From Mycolicibacterium aichiense (GTDB taxonomy: Bacteria > Actinomycetota > Actinomycetes > Mycobacteriales > Mycobacteriaceae), in contig NZ_AP022561.1 in NCBI RefSeq assembly GCF_010726245.1, positions 4,340,001 to 4,404,000 of the forward strand: 64,000 bases of DNA. Reading direction: 5' to 3'. Position 1 is the first letter of the stretch; each line of letters opens with the position of its first letter. The position numbers were made by a program, and so were the translations under genes. The notes under the pieces are model-generated. The model saw only the letters and a program-made list of their open reading frames with translations, was not told where the DNA came from and searched no databases. Of the stretch, positions 1 through 8,724 are shown piece after piece.

Positions 1-1
1 G

Positions 2-367
2 ACCGTACCTGCGTGGTTGTCGGTGGTCGGCGATGTGCTGGTGGCAACCGGTCTGAGCCTGGCGATGTGGGTGGTGGTCCAGAACCACTACGCCTCGGCC
101 AACATCATCGTCGAGGAGGGCCAGCCGCTGGTGAGCACCGGGCTGTACGGCTTTGTGCGGCACCCGATGTACTTCGGCAATGTGATCCTGATGATCGGGA
201 TCGCACTGGCGCTCGGCTCGTACTGGGCTCTGCTGCTGGTCGTCGTCGGGCTGCTGTTGATGGCGGCGCGGATCATCGACGAGGAGAAGATGCTCACCGA
301 GGAACTGGACGGCTATCGGGAGTACACGCAGAAGGTGCGTTACCGCCTGGTGCCGCTGATCTGGTGA
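2..367 (+). CDS. Isoprenylcysteine carboxyl methyltransferase-like membrane protein (5' truncated)
   Basis: The 5' end lies before the window, and about 121 C-terminal residues are visible, ending in TGA. The fragment has two or three hydrophobic segments. It carries the motif GLYGFVRHPMYFGN, whose RHPxY core is the AdoMet-binding signature of the ICMT/PEMT membrane methyltransferase superfamily. A charged cytoplasmic tail follows (EEKMLTEELDGYREY), also typical of the family, where a Glu and the Tyr pair close the cofactor pocket. Members methylate isoprenoid or phospholipid head groups, or remain uncharacterised. The substrate cannot be told from this fragment. A TTG at 17 is in frame but would leave out part of the fold, so the gene more likely begins upstream of the window. 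Confidence 0.75.
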   Translation, partial: TVPAWLSVVGDVLVATGLSLAMWVVVQNHYASANIIVEEGQPLVSTGLYGFVRHPMYFGNVILMIGIALALGSYWALLLVVVGLLLMAARIIDEEKMLTEELDGYREYTQKVRYRLVPLIW

Positions 368-436
368 GCACTTGACCTAACTTGCATGACCATTTAAGTT
401 GACGAGTGCCCGTGCCCGCGTAGGATAGGAAACTCG

Positions 437-826
437 TTGAATCCGAACATCACTCGCCTCATGCAGGAGAACCTCCTGGCGGTGTTCAACGAGCGCGATG
501 GACAACAACGTCTCGAGGTCGTTCGACGCAACTACGCACCGGACGTGCGGTGGTCGGATGCCGAGGAGACCGTCGTCGGTCAGGATCGCCTGCACGAGAA
601 GGCTCAAGCACTGCTCGACGGGCCGCTCGCCGGCCTGAATTTCGTCCAGTCCGGACCCGTGCGCCAGACCGCGAACATGGGGTTTCTCGCGTTCGACGTC
701 TTTGCCCCCGGTTCAGCCGGGACCGAGCCGTTGATCTCCGGTTTCGACGTCGCGATCGTGGAGAACGAGCGCATCGCCCAGTTGTTCACGGTGGTGACGA
801 AGGAGCCCGGCGCTTCGCCCGCTTAG
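437..826 (+). CDS. SnoaL-like / NTF2-fold protein
   Basis: A 129-residue soluble protein. It starts with a helical segment (MQENLLAVFNERDG), followed by YAPDVRW and a C-terminal beta sheet (GFLAFDVFAP, ISGFDVAIVENERIAQLFTVV). This is the pattern of the SnoaL/ketosteroid-isomerase-like NTF2 fold. The fold is used by isomerases, cyclases and many proteins of unknown role, and no catalytic set can be assigned here. The TTG at 437 has an AGGA about 6 nt upstream. An ATG at 461 is the alternative start and would shorten the protein by eight residues. The last 41 nt overlap the 3' end of the convergent TetR gene. Confidence 0.65.
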   Translation: MNPNITRLMQENLLAVFNERDGQQRLEVVRRNYAPDVRWSDAEETVVGQDRLHEKAQALLDGPLAGLNFVQSGPVRQTANMGFLAFDVFAPGSAGTEPLISGFDVAIVENERIAQLFTVVTKEPGASPA

Positions 827-1358
827 GCCAGGCACGCAGCGCGAGATCCGCGGCGGCCCGCAATTGCTTGCGGCTGGCGCCATCCCGGGCCTTGGCCGAC
901 AAACCTCGCAGGACGGTGTCGATGTAGTCGGTGAGCGCCTCGACGTCCACCTCGCCGTCGAGGTCGCCCGCGCGCTGAGCCTGGCGTAACCGGTCGGCGA
1001 TCGCGGCGCGGCCAACTCCCCTGCGTTGCCGCAACAGTGGGTCGGCGATGACGAAGCAGCCGCGCGGATGGCCGGGCCGGGTGTAGAGCTCCACCGCCCG
1101 GTCCAGCATCATCTCGAAGGCCGCGCGGGCGGTGGCCGCTTCCAGCGCGGGTGGCACCACGGCGGTCAGTTCGTACAGGTCGACGGCCGCGTCGTAGAGA
1201 GCCTGCTTGTCCCCGAACGCGGCGTAGAGGCTGGGGGCCGAAATGCCCATGGCCCCGGTCAGATCGTTGACCGAGGTGGCCTCGAATCCATGCTCCCAGA
1301 ACAGGTGCATGGCCCGACGCAACGCTTCCGCGCGGTCGAACTTCGGGGGCCGAGCCAT
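786..1358 (-). CDS. TetR/AcrR-family transcriptional regulator
   Basis: A 190-residue protein beginning MARPPKFDRAEALRRAMHLF. The N-terminal TetR helix-turn-helix is clear: ATSVNDLTGAMGISAPSLYA, then FGDKQALY. The C-terminal ligand domain contains TRPGHPRGCFV, a pattern common in AcrR-like regulators with a reactive Cys or small-ligand pocket. I chose the ATG at 1358 because the HTH sits at the usual distance from it and AGGAT precedes it. An in-frame extension to 1451 would overlap the divergent neighbour. The gene is divergent from the dinucleotide-binding protein at 1450 with a 91-nt gap, so that gene is its likely target. This is inferred from layout only. Confidence 0.88.
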   Translation of the reverse strand: MARPPKFDRAEALRRAMHLFWEHGFEATSVNDLTGAMGISAPSLYAAFGDKQALYDAAVDLYELTAVVPPALEAATARAAFEMMLDRAVELYTRPGHPRGCFVIADPLLRQRRGVGRAAIADRLRQAQRAGDLDGEVDVEALTDYIDTVLRGLSAKARDGASRKQLRAAADLALRAWPKRAKRRAPSSPP

Positions 1359-1411
1359 GGCGTCGATCCTAAGCGTCACCCCGTCATGGATTCTGCTAAC
1401 GTCGCGATCAA

Positions 1412-1426
1412 TAACTTTAATGGTTA
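1412..1426. promoter_or_regulatory. Candidate operator in tetR / F420-reductase intergenic region
   Basis: A small inverted repeat, TAAC-(7 nt)-GTTA, lies in an AT-rich patch of the 91-nt divergent region. That is where a TetR dimer repressing itself and its neighbour would bind. The arms are only 4 bp, so chance occurrence is quite possible. Confidence 0.3.
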
Positions 1427-1449
1427 CTACAAAACTGTGAGGCGCTGAC

Positions 1450-2091
1450 ATGACCTATGCCATCATCGGCTCGGGCAACATCGGATCGGCGGTCGCGGGC
1501 CACTTCGCGCGGATCGGCCTCGACGTCGCGGTGGCCGCCTCGCGAGGACCGGCGGGAGTTGCGCCGCTCGCCGAGCGGCTGGGCTCGCACATCGTGCCCA
1601 CCGACGTCTCCGATGCGCTGCTCGCCGACGTCGTCGTCCTGGCCGTCCCGTTCGACGCTGTCGAGGGTCTGGTCGGCCAGGTAACCGACTGGAATGGGCG
1701 CATCATCGTCGATGCCACCAATGCCATTGACTACAGCACCTTTTCGCCGGCCGACCTGGGCGGCCGCGCCTCCTCGGACCTCGTGGAACAGTGGTCGGCC
1801 AATGCCCGGGTGGTCAAGGCGTTCGGCCATACCTGGGCCAAGGTGCTCGCCCACGACCCCGGTGACGGTCACGGCGGACGCCGCGTGCTGTTCGTGTCCG
1901 GCAATGACGCGGCCGCCAACGCCGACGTGGCCGCACTCATCGAGCAGTTCGGATTCGAAGCGATCGATCTCGGGCGCAACGACCAGGGCGGTCTGCTGCA
2001 GCAGTTCGGCGGCCCGCTGACCACGCGCAGCTTCATCTCGCAAGCCATCGGCGGCGCAAGCCCGGCGGAGATGGATCTCATCGACGCCTGA
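1450..2091 (+). CDS. NADPH-dependent F420 reductase-like dinucleotide-binding protein
   Basis: A 213-residue Rossmann protein starting MTYAIIGSGNIGSAVAGHFA, with the GxGxxG nucleotide loop at residues 7-12. It belongs to the F420_oxidored family, in which Fno and its relatives pass hydride between NADPH and F420. Further family features are VVVLAVPFDAVEGLV, the strand IIVDATNAID, and a C-terminal LGRNDQGGLLQQFGGPLTT that resembles the substrate lobe. Many actinobacterial members are annotated only as NAD(P)-binding oxidoreductases, so F420 is not certain, though F420 synthesis is present in this genome (fbiC in this window). It is divergent from the TetR gene and probably controlled by it. 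Confidence 0.8.
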   Translation: MTYAIIGSGNIGSAVAGHFARIGLDVAVAASRGPAGVAPLAERLGSHIVPTDVSDALLADVVVLAVPFDAVEGLVGQVTDWNGRIIVDATNAIDYSTFSPADLGGRASSDLVEQWSANARVVKAFGHTWAKVLAHDPGDGHGGRRVLFVSGNDAAANADVAALIEQFGFEAIDLGRNDQGGLLQQFGGPLTTRSFISQAIGGASPAEMDLIDA

Positions 2092-2151
2092 CGCCCGGCA
2101 CAGTGACGCGTCATCCTGTACAGGACGACCGTCACGGCATGGGAGGCGCCA

Positions 2152-2745
2152 TTGGAGCTGATGACCGGCTTCGGGCTGGCCACCGCCGCGGGCCTCAACG
2201 CCTACATCCCGCTGCTGTCGCTTGCGCTGCTGGCCCGGTTCACCGACCTCGTCACCTTGCCGGCCGGGTGGTCGTGGCTGGAGAACGGCTGGGTGATCGC
2301 CATCGTCGCGGTGCTGCTGCTGATCGAGGTCGTCGCCGACAAGATCCCCGCTCTCGACTCGGTCAACGACGCCGTCCAGACGTTCGTCCGCCCGACGGCC
2401 GGCGGCATCGTCTTCGGGTCGGGCACCGCCGCGCAGACCGCCGCGGTCACCGACCCCGGTGAATTCGCCAGGACCGGCCAGTGGGTTCCGATCGCCATCG
2501 GTGTCGTCACGGCCCTGGTCGTCCACCTGACCAAAACGGCGGTCCGCCCGGCGGCCAACGTCGCCTCGGCCGGCACCGCGGCGCCGGTGCTCAGCACCAT
2601 CGAGGACATCGTCAGCGTCGCACTGGTGTTCATCGCGATACTCATCCCCGCGCTGGTGCTCGTGGTGATGATCGCCCTGGCGTGGGCCGCGGTCGCGCTG
2701 TGGCGGCGCCGGCGACGGCGCAAGGCCGCGCGGGGTCCGGTTTAG
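2152..2745 (+). CDS. DUF4126-family membrane protein
   Basis: A 197-residue integral membrane protein. The start GFGLATAAGLNAYIPLLSLA is the hallmark of DUF4126. An amphipathic segment (EVVADKIPALDSVNDAVQTF) and a pair of glycine-rich stretches follow, then helices around residues 120-180 and a strongly basic tail (WRRRRRRKAARG) facing the cytoplasm. Function is unknown in the family. The TTG at 2152 is supported by GGGAGG at 2141-2146. The ATG at 2161 is the alternative and lacks a well-placed Shine-Dalgarno. The stop lies 29 nt before the likely start of the lipoprotein gene downstream, so co-transcription is plausible. Confidence 0.75.
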   Translation: MELMTGFGLATAAGLNAYIPLLSLALLARFTDLVTLPAGWSWLENGWVIAIVAVLLLIEVVADKIPALDSVNDAVQTFVRPTAGGIVFGSGTAAQTAAVTDPGEFARTGQWVPIAIGVVTALVVHLTKTAVRPAANVASAGTAAPVLSTIEDIVSVALVFIAILIPALVLVVMIALAWAAVALWRRRRRRKAARGPV

Positions 2746-2774
2746 CCGACATCTCGGTGGGGCATTGTGCGCAG

Positions 2775-3827
2775 GTGGGCCACCGCATCCGAACGTCTCT
2801 GTGCGTACTGACGATCGGATGCTCGGTGGCGGCCGGGTGCGCCGGTCAGGCCGATGAACCCCAGCCGGTCACCACGACGCACGCCCCGCCCGCCGAGCCG
2901 GCCAGGGCGGGTCCGCCCACCGCGGCGCCGGCCGGCATCGTCGTCCCGCTCGGCAACGCACCGGAAGGCGTCGTCGTCGGGACGTCGGGAATCGCGGCCG
3001 TCGCGGTGCGGGATCCCAACGGCATAGTGCTGTTCGATGCCGCGACCGGCACGCAACGCCAGCGGATCCCGACCCCGAGCGCCGCTCGCCACCTCAGCCT
3101 GGCCGGTCCGGACGGCCCCGTGCTGGCCCCGCTGGAGGGCACCGATGAGCTACTCGAACTCAACCTCACCGACGGCACCATCACCGCCACCGTCACCGGA
3201 GTCGGACGCCAGCCGCACGACGCGGCGGCGACGTCGTCGGGAACCATCGTGGTGACCAACGAAGGCGGCGGCGGCGTCCTGTTCGTCCGCGACGGTCAGG
3301 TGGTCGCCTCGCTGCCCGCCGGCCCTCCGCAGCCCGGCGGTGTCGCGGCCGTCGGCAACTACGCGGCCGTCGCCGATGTCCAGGGAAACGGGGTATGGGT
3401 GTACGACGGCTCGACGCGTGAGCTGGTCAGCCAGGCCCCGGTGGGCGCCAAACTCACCCACGCGGTCTCGCTTTCCGGTGATCTGGCCGCGTTCGCCGAC
3501 ACCGACGGCGGTGCCGTCTACCTCGAACGTGTCGATCCGAAGGTCACCCAGGTGGCCAGAATCGAGGCACCCGGCAAGCCCTACGGGCTGGCCTACGACG
3601 CCCGGCGCCACCGCCTCTTCATCACGCTGACCGAGCGGAACGCGGTGCGGGTGGTGGATATCGCAGACCCGGCGGCGAGCCGGACCCTCGCCGATGTGGC
3701 CACCGTGCGTCAGCCCAATTCCGTTGCCGTCGAGCCGAATTCCGGTGCCATCGTGGTGACCGGCAGCGACGGGGGTGGCAGCAGCAGCGTCCAGATCATC
3801 GGACCTGACCTGCTTCCGGCCGGTTAG
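2775..3827 (+). CDS. Beta-propeller (YncE-like) lipoprotein
   Basis: About 350 residues from the GTG at 2775; a second in-frame GTG at 2757 is possible. A short basic N-terminus and hydrophobic stretch lead to a lipobox-like SVAAGC, so the protein is probably exported and acylated on that Cys. A Pro/Thr-rich spacer follows. Repeated blade-like units come next, each with a GxAAVADxxGxxVxVYD or [10 protein letters not shown] pattern. Examples are [37 protein letters not shown] and [16 protein letters not shown]. This is the YVTN/YncE-type seven-bladed beta propeller. Such proteins usually bind ligands or partners at the cell surface, and the partner here is unknown. The stop codon overlaps the stop of convergent glgC. 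Confidence 0.75.
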   Translation: MGHRIRTSLCVLTIGCSVAAGCAGQADEPQPVTTTHAPPAEPARAGPPTAAPAGIVVPLGNAPEGVVVGTSGIAAVAVRDPNGIVLFDAATGTQRQRIPTPSAARHLSLAGPDGPVLAPLEGTDELLELNLTDGTITATVTGVGRQPHDAAATSSGTIVVTNEGGGGVLFVRDGQVVASLPAGPPQPGGVAAVGNYAAVADVQGNGVWVYDGSTRELVSQAPVGAKLTHAVSLSGDLAAFADTDGGAVYLERVDPKVTQVARIEAPGKPYGLAYDARRHRLFITLTERNAVRVVDIADPAASRTLADVATVRQPNSVAVEPNSGAIVVTGSDGGGSSSVQIIGPDLLPAG

Positions 3828-5038
3828 ATCCAGACGCCCTTGCCGACGGCCACCACGCCGCCTGCGCTGATCGCGAACCGGTCGCGGTCCTTCTCCAGGT
3901 CCACGCCGACCATCTCGCCGGGGCCGACGACCACGTTCTTGTCCAGGATGGCGTGCCGGACCACCGCGCCGCGGCCAACCCGCACACCGGGCATCAGCAC
4001 GCTGCCCTCGACGATCGCGCCGTCCTCGATCGCGACGTTGCTCGACAGCACCGAATTGCGCACCGACGCCGCGGAGATGATGCTCCCGGCACCGACCACG
4101 GACTCCTGTGCCGAGCCGCCGTTGACGAACTTCGCGGGTGCCAGGTTCTCCGACTCTCCGCGGATCGGCCAGCGCTTGTTGTAGAGGTTGAACACCGGGT
4201 GCACCGACACCAAATCCATGTGGGCGTCGTAGAACGCATCCAGCGTTCCGACGTCGCGCCAGTAGCCGTGGTCGCGCTCGGTGGCGCCGGGGACTTCGTT
4301 GTTGCTGAAGTCGTACACCGCGGCCATGCCGTCGGACACCAGCCGCGGAATGATGTCGCCGCCCATGTCGTGATCGGAGTTGTCATCGTCGGCGTCGGCG
4401 CGAATGGCGTCGATCAGCACTTTGGTGGTGAAGATGTAGTTGCCCATCGACACGAAGGTCTGCTCGGGATCGTCCGGCGTACCCGGCGGGTCGGCGGGCT
4501 TCTCGATGAACTCCCGGATGCGGCCGGACTCGTCGGCGTCGATGCACCCGAATGCGTGCGCCTCGGCGCGAGGCACCCGGATACCGGCGACGGTGGCCCC
4601 GGCCCCGCTCTCGATGTGGAACTTCACCATCTGCTCGGGGTCCATCCGGTACACGTGGTCGGCACCGAAAACCACGATGTAGTCCGGATCCTCGTCGTAG
4701 ATCAGGTTGAGCGACTGGTAGATCGCGTCGGCCGAGCCGGTGTACCAGCGCGGGCCGAGACGCTGCTGGGCGGGAACCGGCGTGATGTATTCACCGGCCA
4801 GACCGCTCAGCCGCCAGTTCTGCGAGATGTGCCGGTCCAGCGAGTGCGACTTGTACTGGGTGAGCACACAGATGCGGAGGTAGCGCGCGTTGACCAGATT
4901 CGACAGCACGAAATCGATGAGGCGGTACGCGCCGCCGAAGGGAACCGCCGGCTTGGCCCGGTCCGCGGTCAGCGGATAGAGCCGTTTGCCCTCTCCGCCC
5001 GCCAGGACGATGCCCAGCACGTGTGGCAATTCCCTCAT
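3824..5038 (-). CDS. glgC: Glucose-1-phosphate adenylyltransferase
   Basis: A 404-residue protein that makes ADP-glucose from ATP and glucose-1-phosphate. In mycobacteria ADP-glucose feeds glycogen, capsular glucan and maltose-1-phosphate synthesis. The N-terminal nucleotidyltransferase domain opens [18 protein letters not shown], followed by [10 protein letters not shown] and the regulatory and substrate motifs [11 protein letters not shown] and GSADAIYQ. The region [10 protein letters not shown] carries the metal-binding Asp, and SMGNYIFTT and [12 protein letters not shown] are also characteristic. The C-terminal third is a left-handed beta helix ([20 protein letters not shown]). Length and order match Rv1213. 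It is divergent from glgM, the next enzyme of the pathway, across 179 nt. Confidence 0.97.
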   Translation of the reverse strand: MRELPHVLGIVLAGGEGKRLYPLTADRAKPAVPFGGAYRLIDFVLSNLVNARYLRICVLTQYKSHSLDRHISQNWRLSGLAGEYITPVPAQQRLGPRWYTGSADAIYQSLNLIYDEDPDYIVVFGADHVYRMDPEQMVKFHIESGAGATVAGIRVPRAEAHAFGCIDADESGRIREFIEKPADPPGTPDDPEQTFVSMGNYIFTTKVLIDAIRADADDDNSDHDMGGDIIPRLVSDGMAAVYDFSNNEVPGATERDHGYWRDVGTLDAFYDAHMDLVSVHPVFNLYNKRWPIRGESENLAPAKFVNGGSAQESVVGAGSIISAASVRNSVLSSNVAIEDGAIVEGSVLMPGVRVGRGAVVRHAILDKNVVVGPGEMVGVDLEKDRDRFAISAGGVVAVGKGVWI

Positions 5039-5204
5039 CCTGCAAACCTATCGGCACACGCAACCGACGGCTAGGCCAACGCCGCTATTGCAGGTCGTCG
5101 TGTCGCGACCGAAGCGACTTGGGGTCGCGCGCAAGCACGTTGACCCACAAGGTCGGGGCGAGCGAAGCGACGGGAAGGAGGATGCGCCGCGCAGCGCCGC
5201 CCAC

Positions 5205-5210
5205 TACGGT
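5205..5210 (+). promoter_or_regulatory. Candidate -10 element of leaderless glgM transcript
   Basis: TACGGT matches the mycobacterial TAnnnT -10 hexamer and sits 7 nt before the ATG at 5218. No Shine-Dalgarno lies in that gap, so a transcript starting at the ATG is likely. This is an inference from spacing. Confidence 0.4.
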
Positions 5211-5217
5211 CGGGCGT

Positions 5218-6381
5218 ATGCGGGTGGCGATGATGACTCGGGAGTATCCACCCGAGGTTTACGGCGGGGCGGGCGTACACGTGACGGAACTCGTCGCACA
5301 GTTGCGGCGACTGTGCGAGGTGGACGTGCACTGTATGGGCGCCCCACGCCAGGGCGCCTTCGTCCATCAGCCCGATCCTGCGCTCAAGGGGGCCAACCCG
5401 GCGCTGTCGACGCTGTCCGCGGATCTGGTGATGGCCAATGCGGCCGCCGAGGCGACGGTGGTGCACTCGCACACCTGGTACACCGGGATGGCCGGTCACC
5501 TCGCCTCGCTGCTGTACGACGTCCCCCATGTGCTGACCGCGCACTCCCTCGAACCGTTGCGGCCGTGGAAGGCCGAGCAGCTCGGCGGCGGCTACCGGGT
5601 GTCGCTGTGGGTGGAACGCACCGCGGTCGAGGCGGCGGACGGGGTGATCGCGGTCAGTTCCGGCATGCGCGACGACGTTCTGTCGGTGTATCCGGCGTTG
5701 GACCCCGACCGGGTTCATGTGGTGAAGAACGGAATCGACACCGACGTCTGGTATCCGGCGCCGCCCGAGCGGGGTGAGTCGGTGCTCGCCGAACTCGGCG
5801 TCGACCCATCGCGGCCCATGGTGGCGTTCGTCGGCCGGATCACCCGGCAGAAGGGTGTCCCGCACCTGATCGCCGCGGCGCACCGCTTCGACCCGGAGAT
5901 CCAGGTGGTGCTGTGCGCCGGTGCGCCCGACACCCCGGAGATCGCCGCCGAGGTGAGCTCGGCCGTGCAGGAGCTGGCCGGGCGGCGCAGTGGCGTGTTC
6001 TGGGTGCAGGAGTTCCTGCCCATCGGGAAGATCCGCGAAATACTCTCGGCAGCAACGGCGTTCGTGTGCCCCTCGGTGTACGAGCCGCTCGGCATCGTGA
6101 ATCTGGAGGCGATGGCCTGCGGAACGGCCGTGGTGGCATCCGACGTGGGCGGCATACCTGAGGTGGTCGACGACGGGGTGACCGGAACGCTGGTGCACTA
6201 CGAGTCGAGCGACCCGGTTGGCTTCGAGGCCGGGCTCGCCGAGGCGGTCAATGCGCTGGTGGGCGATCTGGAGAAGGCGCGCCGATTCGGGGCGGCCGGC
6301 CGGCAGCGCTGCATCGACGAGTTCTCGTGGGCGCACATCGCCGAGCAGACGCTCGAAATTTACCGCAAGGTGTCGGCATAG
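5218..6381 (+). CDS. glgM: Alpha-maltose-1-phosphate synthase (GlgM, glycogen synthase family)
   Basis: A 387-residue GT-B glycosyltransferase. Mycobacterial GlgM (older name GlgA, Rv1212c) joins ADP-glucose to glucose-1-phosphate to give maltose-1-phosphate for the GlgE pathway. The N-terminus MRVAMMTREYPPEVYGGAGV holds the glycine-rich acceptor loop. VVHSHTWYTGMAGHLA and HVLTAHSLEPLRPWK follow, and the C-terminal donor domain has FVGRITRQKGVPHLI. The retaining-GT signature is SVYEPLGIVNLEAMACG, with the two Glu residues of the E-x7-E motif. The ATG at 5218 is chosen because the conserved N-terminal strand begins there. It is divergent from glgC and ends at a strong hairpin shared with the convergent DUF3117 gene. 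Confidence 0.95.
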   Translation: MRVAMMTREYPPEVYGGAGVHVTELVAQLRRLCEVDVHCMGAPRQGAFVHQPDPALKGANPALSTLSADLVMANAAAEATVVHSHTWYTGMAGHLASLLYDVPHVLTAHSLEPLRPWKAEQLGGGYRVSLWVERTAVEAADGVIAVSSGMRDDVLSVYPALDPDRVHVVKNGIDTDVWYPAPPERGESVLAELGVDPSRPMVAFVGRITRQKGVPHLIAAAHRFDPEIQVVLCAGAPDTPEIAAEVSSAVQELAGRRSGVFWVQEFLPIGKIREILSAATAFVCPSVYEPLGIVNLEAMACGTAVVASDVGGIPEVVDDGVTGTLVHYESSDPVGFEAGLAEAVNALVGDLEKARRFGAAGRQRCIDEFSWAHIAEQTLEIYRKVSA

Positions 6382-6404
6382 CCCGAAGGGCGACCGGCCG
6401 AGAA

Positions 6405-6432
6405 GAAACCCCGCGCGTCGACGCGGGGTTTC
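6405..6432. terminator. Bidirectional hairpin terminator between glgM and the DUF3117 gene
   Basis: A perfect 11-bp stem (GAAACCCCGCG / CGCGGGGTTTC) encloses a 6-nt loop. It is placed between two convergent genes, 23 nt after the glgM stop. There is no long U tract, which is usual for mycobacterial intrinsic terminators. Confidence 0.75.
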
Positions 6433-6445
6433 GAGGGTGGATCAG

Positions 6446-6613
6446 TTAGCTGGTGACGTTCTTGAGTTCGTCACCCAGGGCGGCCGCCTCGTCGGGTGTC
6501 AGCTCCACGACCAGTCGTCCGCCGCCTTCCAGCGGTACCCGCATCACGATGCCGCGCCCCTCCTTGGTTGCTTCCAGCGGACCGTCACCGGTCCGGGGCT
6601 TCATCGCCGCCAT
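6446..6613 (-). CDS. DUF3117 small protein (Rv1211-like)
   Basis: A 55-residue protein, MAAMKPRTGDGPLEATKEGR followed by GIVMRVPLEGGGRLVVELTP. This is the DUF3117 family, short and highly conserved across actinobacteria and of unknown function. Its C-terminal DEAAALGDEL is acidic and helical. The ATG at 6613 has GGAGGG just upstream, on its own strand, so the start is well supported. Position and neighbours match Rv1211 between tagA and glgM. It probably forms a short transcript of its own or the tail of the tag operon, since 164 nt separate it from tag. Confidence 0.88.
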   Translation of the reverse strand: MAAMKPRTGDGPLEATKEGRGIVMRVPLEGGGRLVVELTPDEAAALGDELKNVTS

Positions 6614-6777
6614 CGAGTGCTCCCTCCAGGTTCGAGCCGGCCCGTGCTCACGGACCCGGTCCAGCGCCGGGCACGTGGCTGGTGCGTCGGCACTGAACTG
6701 CTTGTTTTCGATTCTATTGTTCCTTATCGGCGAGCATTGGTGTGAAAGGGCCGATTTAGGGGGTCCGATTTGCGCCG

Positions 6778-7353
6778 TCAGGGTGTGGTCGGGCCGGGAA
6801 CCCAGCACGACGCCAGGTGATCGTCCACCATCCCGGTGGCCTGCATCAGCGCGTAGGCGGTGGTGGGGCCCACGAAGCGGAAACCACGCTTCTTGAGGTC
6901 CTTGGCCATCGCCTGGGACTCCGGCGTGATCGCCGGCACGTCGGCCATCGTCTTGGGCCTCGGGCGCGGCGGCGGGGCGTAGGACCACAACAGGTCGGAC
7001 AGGTCGACGTCGAGTTCGGCGACGGCCCTGGCGTTGGCGATGGTGGCCTCGATCTTGGCGCGGTTGCGCACGATGCCCTCATCGGCCATCAACCGGCTGA
7101 CGTCACGGTCGCCGTAGCCGGCCACCGTTTCGATGTCGAAGCCGCTGAACGCCCGCCGGAAGTTGTCCCGTTTACGCAGGATGATCAGCCACGACAGGCC
7201 GCTCTGGAACGCCTCGAGGCTCATCCGCTCGAACAGCGCCACCTCGCCGCGCAGCTCCCGGCCCCACTCGTCGTCGTGGTAGTCGCGGTACAGCTGCGAC
7301 CCTTGCGCCCAGCCGCAGCGGGTGCGGCCGTCGTCCGGCGCGGGTTCCGTCAC
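6778..7353 (-). CDS. tag: DNA-3-methyladenine glycosylase I
   Basis: A 191-residue base-excision repair enzyme that removes 3-methyladenine from alkylated DNA. The family N-terminus is present (TRCGWAQGSQLYRDYHDDEW, with the zinc-binding Cys and His). So are LFERMSLEAFQSGLSWLIIL, with the Glu and Trp of the base pocket, and IVRNRAKIEATIANA. The C-terminus has RFVGPTTAYALMQATGMV and DHLASC, supplying the second zinc His and Cys. The GTG start overlaps the stop of the DivIVA-like gene (GTGA), so the two are translationally coupled. It corresponds to Rv1210 (tagA). Confidence 0.95.
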   Translation of the reverse strand: MTEPAPDDGRTRCGWAQGSQLYRDYHDDEWGRELRGEVALFERMSLEAFQSGLSWLIILRKRDNFRRAFSGFDIETVAGYGDRDVSRLMADEGIVRNRAKIEATIANARAVAELDVDLSDLLWSYAPPPRPRPKTMADVPAITPESQAMAKDLKKRGFRFVGPTTAYALMQATGMVDDHLASCWVPGPTTP

Positions 7354-7700
7354 ACCGATTCCTCGTCGGCAGCAGGCGCGGCGTGGTGGGTGTGTACCGG
7401 CTCGTCGAGCCCGGCGGCTGCGCGTACCGCGGAGAGTTCGCCGCGCAGCTGGTCCAGTTCGGCGCCGAGCCGGTCCAGCACCCAGTCCACTTCGCTGGTC
7501 TTGTAGCCGCGCAGCACCTGGGTGAACTTGACGGCCTCGACGTCCGCTCCGGTGACCCCGGAGGCGGGCAGCACGGTGGCCGTGGTGGCCCGCGGCAGCG
7601 GCGGCAGCTGCTCGCCCCGCCCGAACACCAGGCTGGCCACCCCGAACAGGACGATGCCGATCAGGATCAGCACCACCAGGTACAGCAGGATCAATGTCAC
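7350..7700 (-). CDS. DivIVA-domain membrane protein (Rv1209-like)
   Basis: A 116-residue protein. Residues 1-28 form one transmembrane helix (LILLYLVVLILIGIVLFGVA). After a Pro-rich spacer comes FTQVLRGYKTSEVDWVLDRL, the short DivIVA-like motif (x-G-Y-x-x-x-E-V-D). A coiled-coil segment follows (LGAELDQLRGELSAVRAAAG), then an acidic tail. DivIVA domains in actinobacteria sense curved or polar membrane and organise cell growth. This short anchored form is of unknown role. It sits between gpgS and tag in the same order as M. tuberculosis, overlapping tag by 4 nt. Confidence 0.85.
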   Translation of the reverse strand: MTLILLYLVVLILIGIVLFGVASLVFGRGEQLPPLPRATTATVLPASGVTGADVEAVKFTQVLRGYKTSEVDWVLDRLGAELDQLRGELSAVRAAAGLDEPVHTHHAAPAADEESV

Positions 7701-7788
7701 GTCACGAGATTACTTGCGCCGAGATCGACGTTCTGCACGCTTGCACTCGCATTTCTGCTGCGAAATGTCGGTATGGGTGAGAGCGCGC

Positions 7789-8724
7789 TCAGCGCAGGGT
7801 GTTCATCGGCGGCCGGTCGGCCAGCGAGACCTTGGTGGTCTGCGGCAGGTAGCCGTCGTGCCCGTCGGGCAGGAATTGCGTCAGCCCGATCCCGGAGTCG
7901 GTGATGCCGCACCGGGACAGCAGCGTGGCGATCACCTGGCGGCTCATCGCACCCAGCTCGATCAGCGGCCGGTTGCGGTGGCTGCGGACGCCGAGGTTGA
8001 CCTGCGCGATGGCCTGCAGCCCGAGCCGGTCGTAGGTGTCGACCAGCAGGCCGATCTCCACGCCATAGCCCGGGGCGAACGGCACCGAGGTCAGCAGCTC
8101 GCGGGTGCCGGCGTACTCGCCGCCCAGCGGTTGCAGCACGCAACCCAGTTCGGGGCGCAGCGCGGCCAGCAGCGGACGGGCGACCAGTTCGGTGACCCGG
8201 CCGCCACCGTTGGCGTCCTCACCCTTGCCGACCTTCAGCGGCCGCCGGTAGAAGCCCTTGACCAGGTGGATGCCGTCGCCGGTGAGCAGCGGACCGACCA
8301 GTCGCGGAACGAACATCGGGTCGGGGTCGATCAAATCGGAGTCGACGAACACGATGATGTCGCCGGTGGTGGCCGCCAGCGAGCGCCACAACACTTCACC
8401 CTTGCCGGGCTGCGGCTCCACCTCGGGCACCGCCTGCTCGCGGGTGACCACCCGGGCGCCGGCGGCGATGGCTTCGATCTCGGTGTCGTCGGTGGAGCCG
8501 GAATCCAGCACGATCAGCTCGTCGACCAGGCCGCCCAGCAGCGGGCGGATGGTGTCCACCACCGATCCGACGGTCTCCTCCTCGTTGAGCGCAGGAAGGA
8601 CGACGGAGATGGTGCGGCCGCGTTTGGCGGCCACCAGTTCAGCGATGGTCCAGGTCGGCCGGCTCCAGCTGTGGTCAGACAGCCAGGTGTCGCCGGGAAG
8701 TGTGTCGTTGGCGAGTTCGGTCAT
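7789..8724 (-). CDS. gpgS: Glucosyl-3-phosphoglycerate synthase
   Basis: A 311-residue GT81-family GT-A enzyme. It transfers glucose from UDP- or ADP-glucose to 3-phosphoglycerate, the first step of methylglucose lipopolysaccharide synthesis. Visible motifs are SVVLPALNEEETVGSVVDTI at the nucleotide-binding start, LIVLDSGSTDDTEI, and the metal-binding DSD in IIVFVDSDLIDPDP. VEIGLLVDTYDRLGLQAIAQ and VNLGVRSHRNRPL hold the acceptor and catalytic region. The ATG overlaps the folP2 stop (ATGA), indicating one operon. The order folP2-gpgS matches Rv1207-Rv1208. Confidence 0.95.
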   Translation of the reverse strand: MTELANDTLPGDTWLSDHSWSRPTWTIAELVAAKRGRTISVVLPALNEEETVGSVVDTIRPLLGGLVDELIVLDSGSTDDTEIEAIAAGARVVTREQAVPEVEPQPGKGEVLWRSLAATTGDIIVFVDSDLIDPDPMFVPRLVGPLLTGDGIHLVKGFYRRPLKVGKGEDANGGGRVTELVARPLLAALRPELGCVLQPLGGEYAGTRELLTSVPFAPGYGVEIGLLVDTYDRLGLQAIAQVNLGVRSHRNRPLIELGAMSRQVIATLLSRCGITDSGIGLTQFLPDGHDGYLPQTTKVSLADRPPMNTLR

